Shown piece after piece: positions 50,151 to 58,299 of a stretch of DNA of 64,000 bases (position 1 is the stretch's first letter; each line of letters begins with the position of its first letter). Under the pieces are notes generated by a model. The model saw only the letters and a list, made by a program, of their open reading frames with translations. It was not told the origin of the DNA and searched no databases. Source of the DNA: Hymenobacter lucidus (GTDB lineage Bacteria > Bacteroidota > Bacteroidia > Cytophagales > Hymenobacteraceae); contig NZ_JAJADR010000002.1 in the NCBI RefSeq assembly GCF_020447265.1, positions 682,001 through 746,000 of the forward strand, read 5' to 3'. Both the position numbers and the translations under genes were made by a program.

Positions 50151-50795
50151 TTATTGCTTGGCAATAACGTTGAAGCTCAGGGTGAAGTCGTTGTCAATGG
50201 CTTTGTCGCCAATGCTTTCAAAGAACGATTTCGAGCCGTATTTGATGTCGAACTGGGTACGGTCGATGGTAGCGGTGCCGGAAGCGGCGGCCACACCGTT
50301 TTTCACGCCGATTTTAGCGGGGAACGTAATTGGCTTGGTGATGCCCTTGATGGTCAGGTTGCCGGTGATGGTGGCATTGTTGGCATCAGCCGCGGCACCT
50401 TTGATAGTCGTAATCTTGGTGATTTTGAACGTCGCGGTGGGGTTCTTCTCGATGCTGAAGAAGTCGTCGGAACGCAGGTGGCCTACCAGTTTGCCGTTGG
50501 TGTCGGCATCGGTGATGTCGGTTACCTTCAGCGAGGTCATGTCCACGAGGAACGTGCCGCCGGTGATTTTGTCACCGTTTACGGTTACGTCGCCGCTCTT
50601 AAACTGCATAGTGCCGCTATGCTGGCCCGTTACTTTTTTGCCTACCCAACCGAGGGTGCTGAGCTGCGGCTGCACTTTGTACACCGTAGCCGCCTTAGTG
50701 CTGGTAGCTACCTTAGGAGCCGAAGGATCTTTGGCTACGGCCGGAGCAGCCATGATAGAAGCAACGAACAGAGCGGAAAGAGCGAATTTTTTCAT
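50151..50795 (-). CDS. YceI family periplasmic protein
   Basis: A 214-residue protein from ATG 50795. Signal peptide (MKKFALSALFVASIMAAPAVAK, about 1-22), then a lipocalin-like YceI beta-barrel: STLGWVGKKVTGQHSGTMQFKSGDV, VDMTSLKVTDITDAD, GHLRSDDFFSIEKNPTATF and TNGNLTIKGITKP-like sequence (ITGNLTIKGITKPITFPAK). YceI proteins bind long isoprenoids such as polyprenyl quinones. It is the second gene of a unit with the upstream MarR regulator, 47 bases apart. Confidence 0.93.
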   Translation of the reverse strand: MKKFALSALFVASIMAAPAVAKDPSAPKVATSTKAATVYKVQPQLSTLGWVGKKVTGQHSGTMQFKSGDVTVNGDKITGGTFLVDMTSLKVTDITDADTNGKLVGHLRSDDFFSIEKNPTATFKITKITTIKGAAADANNATITGNLTIKGITKPITFPAKIGVKNGVAAASGTATIDRTQFDIKYGSKSFFESIGDKAIDNDFTLSFNVIAKQ

Positions 50796-50842
50796 GACTG
50801 AAATGAAGTGAAGAAAAAGCAAAAGGGATTGACTGAGAAACG

Positions 50843-51292
50843 TCAGTCGCGGATTTTATCAAGTAAAGTATTGAGCTGCACAGCCTCTTCGGCCGTCAGG
50901 TTCTGCAGGCCGTTTTCCCGCTTCATCACGCCCTCATCCATGCGCTGCAGCAGATCCAGGCCGGCATCGGTGATGCGGATATCCACGGCCCGGCGGTTGC
51001 TGGGGCACACGGTGCGCGTCACCAGGCTTTTGGCCTCCAGCTTGTCCACGATACGCGAGGCGTTGCTGGTTTTGTCGAGCATGCGCTCAATGAGCAAGTT
51101 GACGGTGGCCGGCTTGGGATGCTGCCCCCGCAGGATGCGCAGAATGTTGAACTGGGGCAGCGTAATATCGAACTCCCGAAACGCGGCCTGTTGCTGCTGC
51201 TGCAGCCAGCCCGCCGTGTACACCAGGTTGATATACCCTTTCTGGTAGTCGCTCTGGAATACGGGCTGCTTGATTTCGTCTTCGATTTTCAT
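50843..51292 (-). CDS. MarR family transcriptional regulator
   Basis: A 149-residue MarR protein; the ATG at 51292 (MKIEDEIKQPVF) is preferred to one 9 bases upstream. It has the winged helix-turn-helix: LPQFNILRILRGQHPKPATVNLLIERMLDKTSNASRIVDKLEAKSLVTR, then the wing VCPSNRRAVDIRITDAG. The start and helix 1 (YQKGYINLVYTAGWLQQQQQAAF) form the dimer interface. It probably represses its own operon with yceI from the inverted repeat at 51326-51345. The ligand is unknown. Confidence 0.92.
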   Translation of the reverse strand: MKIEDEIKQPVFQSDYQKGYINLVYTAGWLQQQQQAAFREFDITLPQFNILRILRGQHPKPATVNLLIERMLDKTSNASRIVDKLEAKSLVTRTVCPSNRRAVDIRITDAGLDLLQRMDEGVMKRENGLQNLTAEEAVQLNTLLDKIRD

Positions 51293-51324
51293 GTAGTGCA
51301 TTCAGCGGGGGCTGGATTACGTTG

Positions 51325-51355
51325 CAAATATATGTACATACATTTAATGTCGCAA
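51325..51355 (-). promoter_or_regulatory. Promoter of marR-yceI operon
   Basis: On the reverse strand TTG (51355-51353) is followed after 20 bases by TATATTTG (51332-51325), a full TTG-N20-TAnnTTTG promoter. The leader is about 30 bases. Confidence 0.7.
51326..51345. promoter_or_regulatory. Probable MarR operator
   Basis: A 20-base inverted repeat (arms AAATATATGT and ACATACATTT, 9 of 10 pairs) overlapping the -7 box and spacer of the marR promoter. Length and position suit autorepression by a MarR dimer. Confidence 0.6.
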
Positions 51356-51451
51356 CACAGTTCCCAAATTTCTTTTTTCTTCCTCCTGGGGTTGGACAGA
51401 ACCGAATCAGGGCAAACGCGTAAGTTCAGCCTGTCAACCAAACTCCGCGCC

Positions 51452-52033
51452 ATGAATCGCCACCTGCTCCCCGCCCTGCTGTTACTGGCCTTGTCGGCCC
51501 CGCTTAGCGCTGCCGCCCAAGGTACGCCCGCTCGCCCAGCCGGAGCCGTAGAAACCGGCAGCAACGACCAGTTTCTGATGCGCGACGGCGAGGTAGTGCT
51601 GCGCCAGGGCTCGGCTACCAAGCCTCTAACCAAGAACGTGGCCCTGCCCAACGGCACGAAAGTAAACTATAAGAGCGGTATTGTGGAGCTGCCCGGGGGC
51701 AAGAAGACCACGCTGAAGGAAGGCGACTACGTAACGATGAAGGGCGACATCGTATTTGCCACGCCCGGCAGCGCCGCCGCTTCGGCCGGCACCGCCCCCC
51801 CGGCTGGTGGGCAATACGAGCAGTACGTGGACCGTAACTCGCCGCCGACTACGGCCGATATGGAAACCCGCCTGAGCAGCCTCAACAGCCGCATCACGCT
51901 CATGGCCCAGAAAATTCAGTTGCTCAACGACAAGATAAGCCTGCTTAGCAGCGGCACCCAGCGCCCCACCGACACGAGCCAGCTCGACCAGCAGATCAAG
52001 GCGCTGGACGCTCAGTTGCAGCAGGTAAAGTAG
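51452..52033 (+). CDS. DUF6799 family secreted protein
   Basis: A 193-residue protein. Signal peptide (MNRHLLPALLLLALSAPLSAAAQ, about 1-23), then a DUF6799-like repeat region: FLMRDGEVVLRQGSATKPLTKNVALPNGTKVNY, GIVELPGGKKTTLKEGDYVTMKGDI. I recall this wording for DUF6799, found in Bacteroidota, of unknown function. The C-terminal half is a coiled-coil (METRLSSLNSRITLMAQKIQLLNDKI). It is divergent from the marR operon. The palindromic terminator follows. Confidence 0.8.
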   Translation: MNRHLLPALLLLALSAPLSAAAQGTPARPAGAVETGSNDQFLMRDGEVVLRQGSATKPLTKNVALPNGTKVNYKSGIVELPGGKKTTLKEGDYVTMKGDIVFATPGSAAASAGTAPPAGGQYEQYVDRNSPPTTADMETRLSSLNSRITLMAQKIQLLNDKISLLSSGTQRPTDTSQLDQQIKALDAQLQQVK

Positions 52034-52068
52034 GATTTCGTTCTGTATCGGCTACTGCTTGTAGTATC

Positions 52069-52109
52069 AACAAAAAAGCGCCACCCATTGCGGGTGGCGC
52101 TTTTTTGTT
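52069..52109. terminator. 18-bp perfect bidirectional terminator
   Basis: Arms 52069-52086 and 52092-52109 are exact reverse complements around a 5-base loop, with A and T tracts on both ends, between convergent genes. Confidence 0.92.
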
Positions 52110-52124
52110 GGCAGGCAGCCAACT

Positions 52125-53069
52125 CTATTTCAACCGGATGCCCCGCGCTTTTAAAACCGTCTGCTTTTTAATCTCCACCAGTTCCTTCACATAGTTGCCA
52201 TACACGGCCGTGGCTTTCCCGTTTTCCACTTTATAGTACGGCGCCGGAAACGTCTTGCTAACCCACTCCGGCGCAGCCTGCGACACATCTATTACGACTG
52301 GCTCCCGGAATTTTATTATTTCCGGCTTGATTCCAGAATCAGGACCGAGGGCAGCGTAATCGGAGGCTGAATAAGGAGCAGCCCACTGGTTGCCGGCCGT
52401 TTTGTACAGACTGTAGTATTGGTATTTCTGATGCACCAGTTCCTGGCAGTATTCACTCACAAACAGGAGTACGTGGCTGTATTTGCTGAAGGCCGGAGTG
52501 CCGTAATGGTCGTAGGCCACAAACCGGATGGTATCCCTGGGAAAGCCGCCGGCAACGTTCTGCAAGACTTTGTACTGCGCGTTATAGCCCCTATCCATCA
52601 TAATAGTGTTGCAATAGTACTTGCGCTTGGCTACGGTCACCTTCACCTTCTCGCCAACGAAAACGAAATGCTTCGGCAGCGTATCCTTGCACGGCACGTA
52701 GGGCTGGCACACTTCGGGTAGTAGCCTGATGCTAATGGCCTTCCTCTTCAGCAAATCCTTCACCGCGTATTTCTGGGGAATATGCTCGAAGGATTCAAAA
52801 TAGAGCGAGTCGCGCAGCCGGGCCCGTATGCTAAACGCCCCGTTGGCTTTGGTCCGCACTCTGTAGACAGTATCAGTTATAATCCACCGATAATCAGCGG
52901 GGTTACGCTGTGGCAAATCCAAGAACTTATTTATCGTATCGTTCAGCACCACCGTTACCCGGTTACGCCCCTTGGTGGAATCCAGTGCCGTGCCTTTGAT
53001 GAGTACCGTTTGGGAATGAGTGACTCCGGAAAGCAGACAGAGGCAGAATAGGAGCAGATATTTTTTCAT
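52125..53069 (-). CDS. Secreted carboxypeptidase-regulatory-like protein, low GC
   Basis: A 314-residue protein from ATG 53069. Signal peptide MKKYLLLFCLCLLSGVTHSQ (about 1-20), followed by a beta domain that reads like the carboxypeptidase-regulatory fold (VLIKGTALDSTKGRNRVTVVLNDT, TKANGAFSIRARLRDSLYFES). The rest (about 120-314) is unfamiliar, with several Cys and Tyr residues. Base composition is clearly less GC-rich than in the neighbours, which suggests recent arrival or relaxed codon use. It lies 56 bases after the epimerase gene on the same strand. Confidence 0.7.
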   Translation of the reverse strand: MKKYLLLFCLCLLSGVTHSQTVLIKGTALDSTKGRNRVTVVLNDTINKFLDLPQRNPADYRWIITDTVYRVRTKANGAFSIRARLRDSLYFESFEHIPQKYAVKDLLKRKAISIRLLPEVCQPYVPCKDTLPKHFVFVGEKVKVTVAKRKYYCNTIMMDRGYNAQYKVLQNVAGGFPRDTIRFVAYDHYGTPAFSKYSHVLLFVSEYCQELVHQKYQYYSLYKTAGNQWAAPYSASDYAALGPDSGIKPEIIKFREPVVIDVSQAAPEWVSKTFPAPYYKVENGKATAVYGNYVKELVEIKKQTVLKARGIRLK

Positions 53070-53125
53070 AGGCGTTTCTTTTAGTTGCCAAGCCAGCGAA
53101 TGGGCAAAATACAACTGCGGCCAGC

Positions 53126-54169
53126 TCAGCCCACCACCGGCCGCAGCGTACTCCAACACACGGGCAAGGCCGTCAGCAGGCCGTGCTGCTCCCGCACCAG
53201 CCCGAAGGGCTCGTCGCGCAGGATGAGGAAGCCGTCGAGGTCACAGACGTCGGCCAGGTGGCTGAGCTGCAACGCCGACCAGATACCCAGCGAGGTTTCG
53301 ACCATGCAACCAATCATGGTTTGCAGGCCGTGGGCGCGGGTTTGTTGTAGTAGCCGGATGCCGTTGAGGTAGCCACCGGCTTTCATCAGCTTCATATTTA
53401 CGCCGTGAAACTGGGCGGCAATTTCGGTGAAGTTGGCCGTGTCAGTCACCGATTCGTCGGCGAAAACCGGGTAGGGTGAACGGCGGCGCAGGTAGCGGTA
53501 GTCATCGGGGCAGGTGGCGGGCATGGGCTGCTCCAGCAGGCGCACGCGCAGGCCGGGCAGCGCCGGCAGCTTTTCCAGGAACCCCAGCAGCGCGTCGGCA
53601 TCGGTCCAGGCTTCGTTGCCGTCGATAATCAGCTCCCGACCGGGCAGGGCCTGCGTTAAAGCCCGCAGCAGCTCGAAGCCGCTTTCCTGGTTGACCTTGA
53701 TTTTGAGCACCGAAAATCGGCTCATCTGCTGCTCGGCCACAAAACCAGCCACCGCGCCGGGCTCCATAATGGGCAGCGTGAAGGCCGTAGCTACCGGCAC
53801 ACTGGGCGCGGCCACGCCCAGCCACGCCGCCACCGACTGCCCCGCCAGCGCCGCCGCCCGGTGCACGAAGGCCGACTCCAGAGCAAAGCGCAGGGCGTGG
53901 GCCGGGTTGTGCATGGCCAGAAACTCCTCCAGCTCGTGCAGCCGCGTAAGCTCCCCTAGCCCGGCCCGCACCAGCGCCTCAAACTCGGCTGTCAGCCCTT
54001 CCGGCGTTTCGCCGTAGCGCACGTTGGGCGCGGCCTCGCCCCAGCCCGAGGCGGCACCCTCCCCCACCCGCACCAGCAGGTTGGTTTTGGTGGTGGAGGC
54101 GTTGCGGGATATTTTCCAGGTGAAGCGGAGCGGCAGCTCATAGGCGGCCAGAGTCCAGGGTAGCGGCAC
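53126..54169 (-). CDS. Enolase-superfamily epimerase (dipeptide epimerase-like)
   Basis: A 347-residue enzyme read from GTG 54169 (VPLPWTLAAYELPLRFTW); the open frame continues upstream to 54247 but has no better start. Enolase-superfamily residues: VLKIKVNQE (first Lys pair), LIIDGNEAWTDADA (Asp ligand), EQPM, VFADESVTD, and NMKLMKAGGYLNGI with the second general base Lys. It fits the L-Ala-D/L-Glu-type dipeptide epimerase group of the muconate-cycloisomerase subgroup, used in murein-peptide recycling. It is divergent from the symporter gene. Specificity is an inference. Confidence 0.82.
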   Translation of the reverse strand: MPLPWTLAAYELPLRFTWKISRNASTTKTNLLVRVGEGAASGWGEAAPNVRYGETPEGLTAEFEALVRAGLGELTRLHELEEFLAMHNPAHALRFALESAFVHRAAALAGQSVAAWLGVAAPSVPVATAFTLPIMEPGAVAGFVAEQQMSRFSVLKIKVNQESGFELLRALTQALPGRELIIDGNEAWTDADALLGFLEKLPALPGLRVRLLEQPMPATCPDDYRYLRRRSPYPVFADESVTDTANFTEIAAQFHGVNMKLMKAGGYLNGIRLLQQTRAHGLQTMIGCMVETSLGIWSALQLSHLADVCDLDGFLILRDEPFGLVREQHGLLTALPVCWSTLRPVVG

Positions 54170-54252
54170 GGCAGATAGGCTAAAGCGGGATACTGTACAG
54201 AGGTACGAAAAACAAGATTGAAACGGGCAATCCGCCACGAAAGCCAAAAACC

Positions 54253-54260
54253 TATCTTTG
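54253..54260 (+). promoter_or_regulatory. -7 promoter box for symporter gene
   Basis: TATCTTTG, full consensus, 40 bases before ATG 54301. No well-spaced TTG was found. Confidence 0.5.
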
Positions 54261-54300
54261 CTGAGTTTCCCGCCGATTTCCTCCTCCGATTTTCTTTCGC

Positions 54301-55719
54301 ATGAAGTTCTCCCGCATTGTTCCCGTGGTTCTGCTGCTACTGGTGGTAGCCCTGGCCCTCACCGTTTTGCACGCCTACAACATTGGTGGCCTGCCCGATG
54401 CCGCCCCCACAATAGCCCGCTGGCTGGCCCTGGCCGTGTTGATAGTGTATGCCACCCAGCGCCGCTCCATTACGTTCTGGATTGTGGTCAGCATGTTTGT
54501 CGGGGCCGAAATCGGACACGACTTCCCGGTGCAGGCCCAAAGTCTGAAGGTGCTCAGCGACGTATTCCTGCGCCTGGTCAAAACCATCATTGCGCCACTG
54601 GTCTTCGCCACGCTCGTGGTAGGTATTGCCGGCCACGCCGACCTCAAACAGGTGGGCAAGATGGGCATCAAGGCCTTGGTGTACTTCGAAGTCGTCACCA
54701 CCTTTGCGCTGTTCATCGGCCTGGCCGCCATCAACTTAACCAAGGCCGGCGTGGGCATCAGCCAGGCCGGGGTGGATGTAGCGGCCGAAAAGCTGCAGAC
54801 CGTGGAGCAAACTACCTCGGATATCATTCTGCACATCTTCCCCGAAAATATTGCCAAATCCATTGCCGAAGGCCAGGTGCTGCAGGTCGTAGTTTTCGCC
54901 ATCATCTTCGCCATCGGCCTGGCCATGGTGCACGGCAAGCACCGCCGCCCGATGCTGGAATTTGCCGAAAGCCTGTCGGAGGTAATGTTTAAGTTTACCA
55001 ACGTGGTCATGTTCTTCGCGCCTATCGGCGTGGGTGGGGCCCTGGCATACACGGTAGGCAAAATGGGCTTTGCGCCCCTGCTGAACGCCTTCAAGCTCCT
55101 GCTGACGCTATACGGTGCCCTGGCCGCCTTCCTGCTGCTGGTGCTGGTGCCGGTGGCCCTCATTGCCCGCATTCCACTCAAGCGCTTCATTCAGGCCATT
55201 GCCGAGCCCGTCAGCATTGCGTTTGCCACTACTTCCTCGGAAGCAGCTTTGCCCCGGGCCATGGAAGCCATGGAAAGCATCGGAGTGCCGCGCCGTGTAG
55301 TGGCTTTCGTAATGCCCACGGGCTATTCCTTCAACCTCGACGGCACCACGCTCTACCTGTCGCTGGCCGCCGTTTTCGTGGCCCAGGCCGCCGGCATCGA
55401 CTTGTCGTTGGGTCAGCAGCTGGTAATGGTGTTTACCCTGATGCTGACCAGCAAGGGCGTGGCCGGCGTGCCGCGCGCGTCCCTGGTGATTCTGCTGGCC
55501 ACGGTGGCATCGTTCAACCTGCCCTCGTGGCCGGTGTTCATCATTCTGGGTATCGATGCGCTGATGGACATGGCCCGCACGGCCGTAAACGTAATCGGCA
55601 ACTGCCTGGCTACGGCCGTAGTAGCCCGCTGGGAAGGCGAGTTTATCGACGATTACGTGGCTCCGCCCATTACCGAGCTGGCCGAAGCCGACAGCAGCCT
55701 GGCCCAGCCGGTACACTAA
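54301..55719 (+). CDS. Dicarboxylate/amino-acid:cation symporter (DAACS, SLC1-like)
   Basis: A 472-residue multi-helix inner-membrane protein. Family marks: a signal-anchor-like first helix (VVLLLLVVALALTVLHAY), SDVFLRLVKTIIAPLVFATLVVGIAG, the re-entrant serine-rich loop ATTSSEAALPRAMEAME, and MPTGYSFNLDGTTLYLSLAAVFVAQA, the NMDGT-type sodium/substrate motif (here NLDGT). The TSKGVAGVPRASLVIL segment and DMARTAVNVIGNCLATAVV complete the core. Members couple Na+ or H+ to uptake of glutamate, aspartate or C4-dicarboxylates. A 23-bp palindromic terminator follows. Confidence 0.93.
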   Translation: MKFSRIVPVVLLLLVVALALTVLHAYNIGGLPDAAPTIARWLALAVLIVYATQRRSITFWIVVSMFVGAEIGHDFPVQAQSLKVLSDVFLRLVKTIIAPLVFATLVVGIAGHADLKQVGKMGIKALVYFEVVTTFALFIGLAAINLTKAGVGISQAGVDVAAEKLQTVEQTTSDIILHIFPENIAKSIAEGQVLQVVVFAIIFAIGLAMVHGKHRRPMLEFAESLSEVMFKFTNVVMFFAPIGVGGALAYTVGKMGFAPLLNAFKLLLTLYGALAAFLLLVLVPVALIARIPLKRFIQAIAEPVSIAFATTSSEAALPRAMEAMESIGVPRRVVAFVMPTGYSFNLDGTTLYLSLAAVFVAQAAGIDLSLGQQLVMVFTLMLTSKGVAGVPRASLVILLATVASFNLPSWPVFIILGIDALMDMARTAVNVIGNCLATAVVARWEGEFIDDYVAPPITELAEADSSLAQPVH

Positions 55720-55734
55720 ATCAAATTTAACATA

Positions 55735-55784
55735 TATAGAAACAACAAAGGCAGGACGCTAGTCCTGCCTTTGTTGTTTCTATA
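55735..55784. terminator. 23-bp perfect hairpin after symporter gene
   Basis: Arms 55735-55757 and 55762-55784 are exact reverse complements with a 4-base loop (GCTA). No long T run lies outside the arms, but T-rich sequence ends the right arm. Confidence 0.9.
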
Positions 55785-55903
55785 ATCCAGAGAACAGAAA
55801 ATATAACCATGCGACGATTTATAGGATTATGTAAACCTGTTGGTGTAATTCGCGGTACAAGCTACGTAGTAGCTAACCCGCCATTCTCTCTAACACCAAT
55901 TGT

Positions 55904-56614
55904 ATGAAGCGTTTAGTTCGGATTTCCTTGTTTAGTTTATTGCTTCTTTCGGTTGGTTGCCGCTCGATGAATAAGGCACTGTTTGCCATTCCAGCGGCTC
56001 CGCTAGCCACACGCCTGCCACTGCTGGACGTGGGCGTGGATGCCAACGTGTTTCAGGCCTCGGCGGGAGCTAATCCCGAAGATGCCCAGAAGCTGTTTCG
56101 GCTGGAGCTGGAGCGCAACCTGATGGATGCCAAGGACACGACTACTTACGGCTCGGTGAAGTTGCAGCTAACCAAATCGGACTTGCAGCGCACGGGCCGC
56201 GGCCTGCACATCTTTCAGCTGGCTACCCTGATGACGCCCACCATCCTGGGTATTCCGGCCGAGTTTTTCCACGGCAACGTGCAGGCCGAAGTTCAGATTA
56301 TCGATGTGAAAGGCAACGTGTTGGCCACCTACACCGGCAAAGGCAAATCCAATATTACGGTAGCCATGTACTACGGCTACTCGCAGAAAGGCTCGCCGCG
56401 CCTGGCCGACGTGCAGGCATTGCGCGAGGCTCTAAACGAAATCCGGCCCCAGCTGGCCGCCGACGCGGCCGCGCTGCGCGAGCAGCTTATTCTGGCCAAA
56501 ACGGCCGGCGTGGTAACCGTCGGCGAGTTGCCCGGTATCAGCACCGACGCGCCGGAGCCGGCCCCCGCCGATTCGACGGCGACACCGGCCGTTACTCCCG
56601 ACACCGGCAAATAA
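55904..56614 (+). CDS. Lipoprotein, unknown
   Basis: A 236-residue lipoprotein: signal peptide with lipobox LLLLSVGC (Cys19). The mature domain has DVGVDANVFQASAGANPEDA near the start and VQAEVQIIDVKGNVLATYTGKGKSNITVAMYYGY in the middle, reading like a beta-sandwich or SHS2-like fold. The C-terminus is low-complexity Pro/Thr/Ala. No family recognised. The upstream stretch of about 120 bases is AT-rich and contains no clear box. Confidence 0.7.
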   Translation: MKRLVRISLFSLLLLSVGCRSMNKALFAIPAAPLATRLPLLDVGVDANVFQASAGANPEDAQKLFRLELERNLMDAKDTTTYGSVKLQLTKSDLQRTGRGLHIFQLATLMTPTILGIPAEFFHGNVQAEVQIIDVKGNVLATYTGKGKSNITVAMYYGYSQKGSPRLADVQALREALNEIRPQLAADAAALREQLILAKTAGVVTVGELPGISTDAPEPAPADSTATPAVTPDTGK

Positions 56615-56634
56615 GCAAGCGTTTTTTCTGACTG

Positions 56635-56674
56635 AAACCGAGCAGGCAACACACATGTGTTGCCTGCTCGGTTT
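56635..56674 (+). terminator. 18-bp perfect hairpin terminator
   Basis: Arms 56635-56652 and 56657-56674 are exact reverse complements with a 4-base loop (ACAT), followed by T residues. Confidence 0.92.
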
Positions 56675-56806
56675 TTCTGGCTTTCGGCCGCATGCGGCCG
56701 GCTGAAAATTGGCCCTCTATGTGCAACCTTTACGGGGCTGGCCGTTCCTTTGGCGCACGATGCGCCGGCACGGCGTGCTACCGTTCCCCCACTTCTTTTT
56801 CCTTGC

Positions 56807-58192
56807 ATGAAACACTCTGTGCAGATCTGGCTGTTAGCGGCCGGGCTTCTGGCGACGCCCCTGGCCCAGGCGCAACAAAAGGCCACTCCGGCCGCCGCTA
56901 AATCCGCTGCCCCGGCCCCGGCTTTCCCCTACCCCATGCAGCAAAAGCAGCTGGCCAACGGTCTGAACGTGGTAACCGTACCCTTCGACTCACCCGGGCT
57001 GGCTTCCTTTTTTCTGGTGGTGCGGGCCGGCTCGCGCGACGAGGTGGAACCGGGCCATACCGGCTTTGCGCACTTCTTCGAGCACGTCATGTTTCGGGGC
57101 ACCGACAAGTACACCAAGGAACAGTACGACCAGGTGCTGAAGTCGGTGGGTGCGTCGGCCAACGCCAACACGTCGTTGGACCGCACTGTGTACCACATGA
57201 CCGGCAACGCGACAATGCTGGAGAAGATGTTTGAGGTGGAGGCCGACCGGTTTCAGCACCTGAAATACTCCGAGCACGACTTCAAGGCCGAAGCCGGGGC
57301 CGTGAAGGGCGAATACACCAAGAACTCGGCCTCGCTCTACACCCAGCTCAATGAGAAAGTAGCCGACGCGGCCTTCGACAAGCACACGTATGAGCACACG
57401 ACCATGGGCTTTTTCAAGGACGTGGTGGATATGCCCAATCAGTACCAGTATTCCCTCTCGTTCTTCGACCGGTTTTACCGCCCCGAATACACCACGCTGC
57501 TGGTGGTGGGCGACGTGAAGCCCGAGCAGGTTAATCAGCTGGCCGATAAGTATTTCAGCATGTGGAAGCGCGGCAGCTACCAGCCCGCAATTACACCCGA
57601 GCCCGAGCAGACGGCCCCGCGCTACGTGCATATTCAGAACGCCAACTTCCCGCCCTTGCTGAGTTTGAGCTACCGGGCCCCGGCTTTCAACGACCAGAGC
57701 AAAGACCTGCCCGCTCTGGATATTCTGACTACGATGCTGTTTTCGGATAACTCGCCACTGTACCAGAAGCTGGTGGTGAAAGAGCAGAAAGTGCGCTTCG
57801 TGGGCGGCTCGCCCAACTACACCCGCGACCCTTACCTGCTCTCGTTGCGGGCCTCGGTGGTGAAAGCAGCCGATATGCCCTACGTGAAGGAGGAAATTAC
57901 CAAAGCCCTGGAGGAGCTCAAAACCAAGCCCATTGATGCCAAGCGCCTCGCCGATACCAAGTCGGCGCTGAAGTACGGCTTCCTGATGGGCCTCGATTCG
58001 CCGGACCAGATTGCCAACGGCCTGGCCGAATTTATCTGGCTGACCGGCAACCCGCAGAGCTTGAACAATTTCTACGCGTTGTATGACCAGGTAACGCCCG
58101 CCGACATTCAGGCTGCCGCCCGCAAGTACTTCGTGCCCGAGCATCTCACCGTGGGCACCATTGGCCCCAACGCCACGGGTGGCATTCAGTAG
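56807..58192 (+). CDS. M16 zinc metalloprotease, catalytic subunit
   Basis: A 461-residue protein from ATG 56807; the upstream frame is open for 50 residues over terminator and leader. Signal peptide (VQIWLLAAGLLATPLAQAQQ, about 1-23) then an M16 domain. The inverted zinc motif HxxEH is complete at residues 89-93 (HFFEH), with the distal Glu in EAGAVKGEYTKN. A second M16 repeat follows. It should act as an envelope peptidase, forming a heterodimer with the next gene's product. The inactive partner is encoded about 107 bases downstream. Confidence 0.93.
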   Translation: MKHSVQIWLLAAGLLATPLAQAQQKATPAAAKSAAPAPAFPYPMQQKQLANGLNVVTVPFDSPGLASFFLVVRAGSRDEVEPGHTGFAHFFEHVMFRGTDKYTKEQYDQVLKSVGASANANTSLDRTVYHMTGNATMLEKMFEVEADRFQHLKYSEHDFKAEAGAVKGEYTKNSASLYTQLNEKVADAAFDKHTYEHTTMGFFKDVVDMPNQYQYSLSFFDRFYRPEYTTLLVVGDVKPEQVNQLADKYFSMWKRGSYQPAITPEPEQTAPRYVHIQNANFPPLLSLSYRAPAFNDQSKDLPALDILTTMLFSDNSPLYQKLVVKEQKVRFVGGSPNYTRDPYLLSLRASVVKAADMPYVKEEITKALEELKTKPIDAKRLADTKSALKYGFLMGLDSPDQIANGLAEFIWLTGNPQSLNNFYALYDQVTPADIQAAARKYFVPEHLTVGTIGPNATGGIQ

Positions 58193-58196
58193 CGTT

Positions 58197-58292
58197 TTTT
58201 AGTTGTCAGTTGGTCGTTATCAGTTGTCAGGCTCCTGACTCAGAAATGATAACGACCAAAAACTAACAACTGACAACAACCAACTAACAACC
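58197..58292. repeat. TTAGTTG/CAACTAA inverted simple repeat, copy 3
   Basis: The left part (58197-58230) has TAGTTGTCAGTTGGTCGTTATCAG-like units; the right part (about 58250-58292) has the opposite sense, with GATAACGACC / GGTCGTTATC pairing exactly. It lies between the two M16 genes, within the probable operon. Confidence 0.65.
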
Positions 58293-58299
58293 TCTTCTA

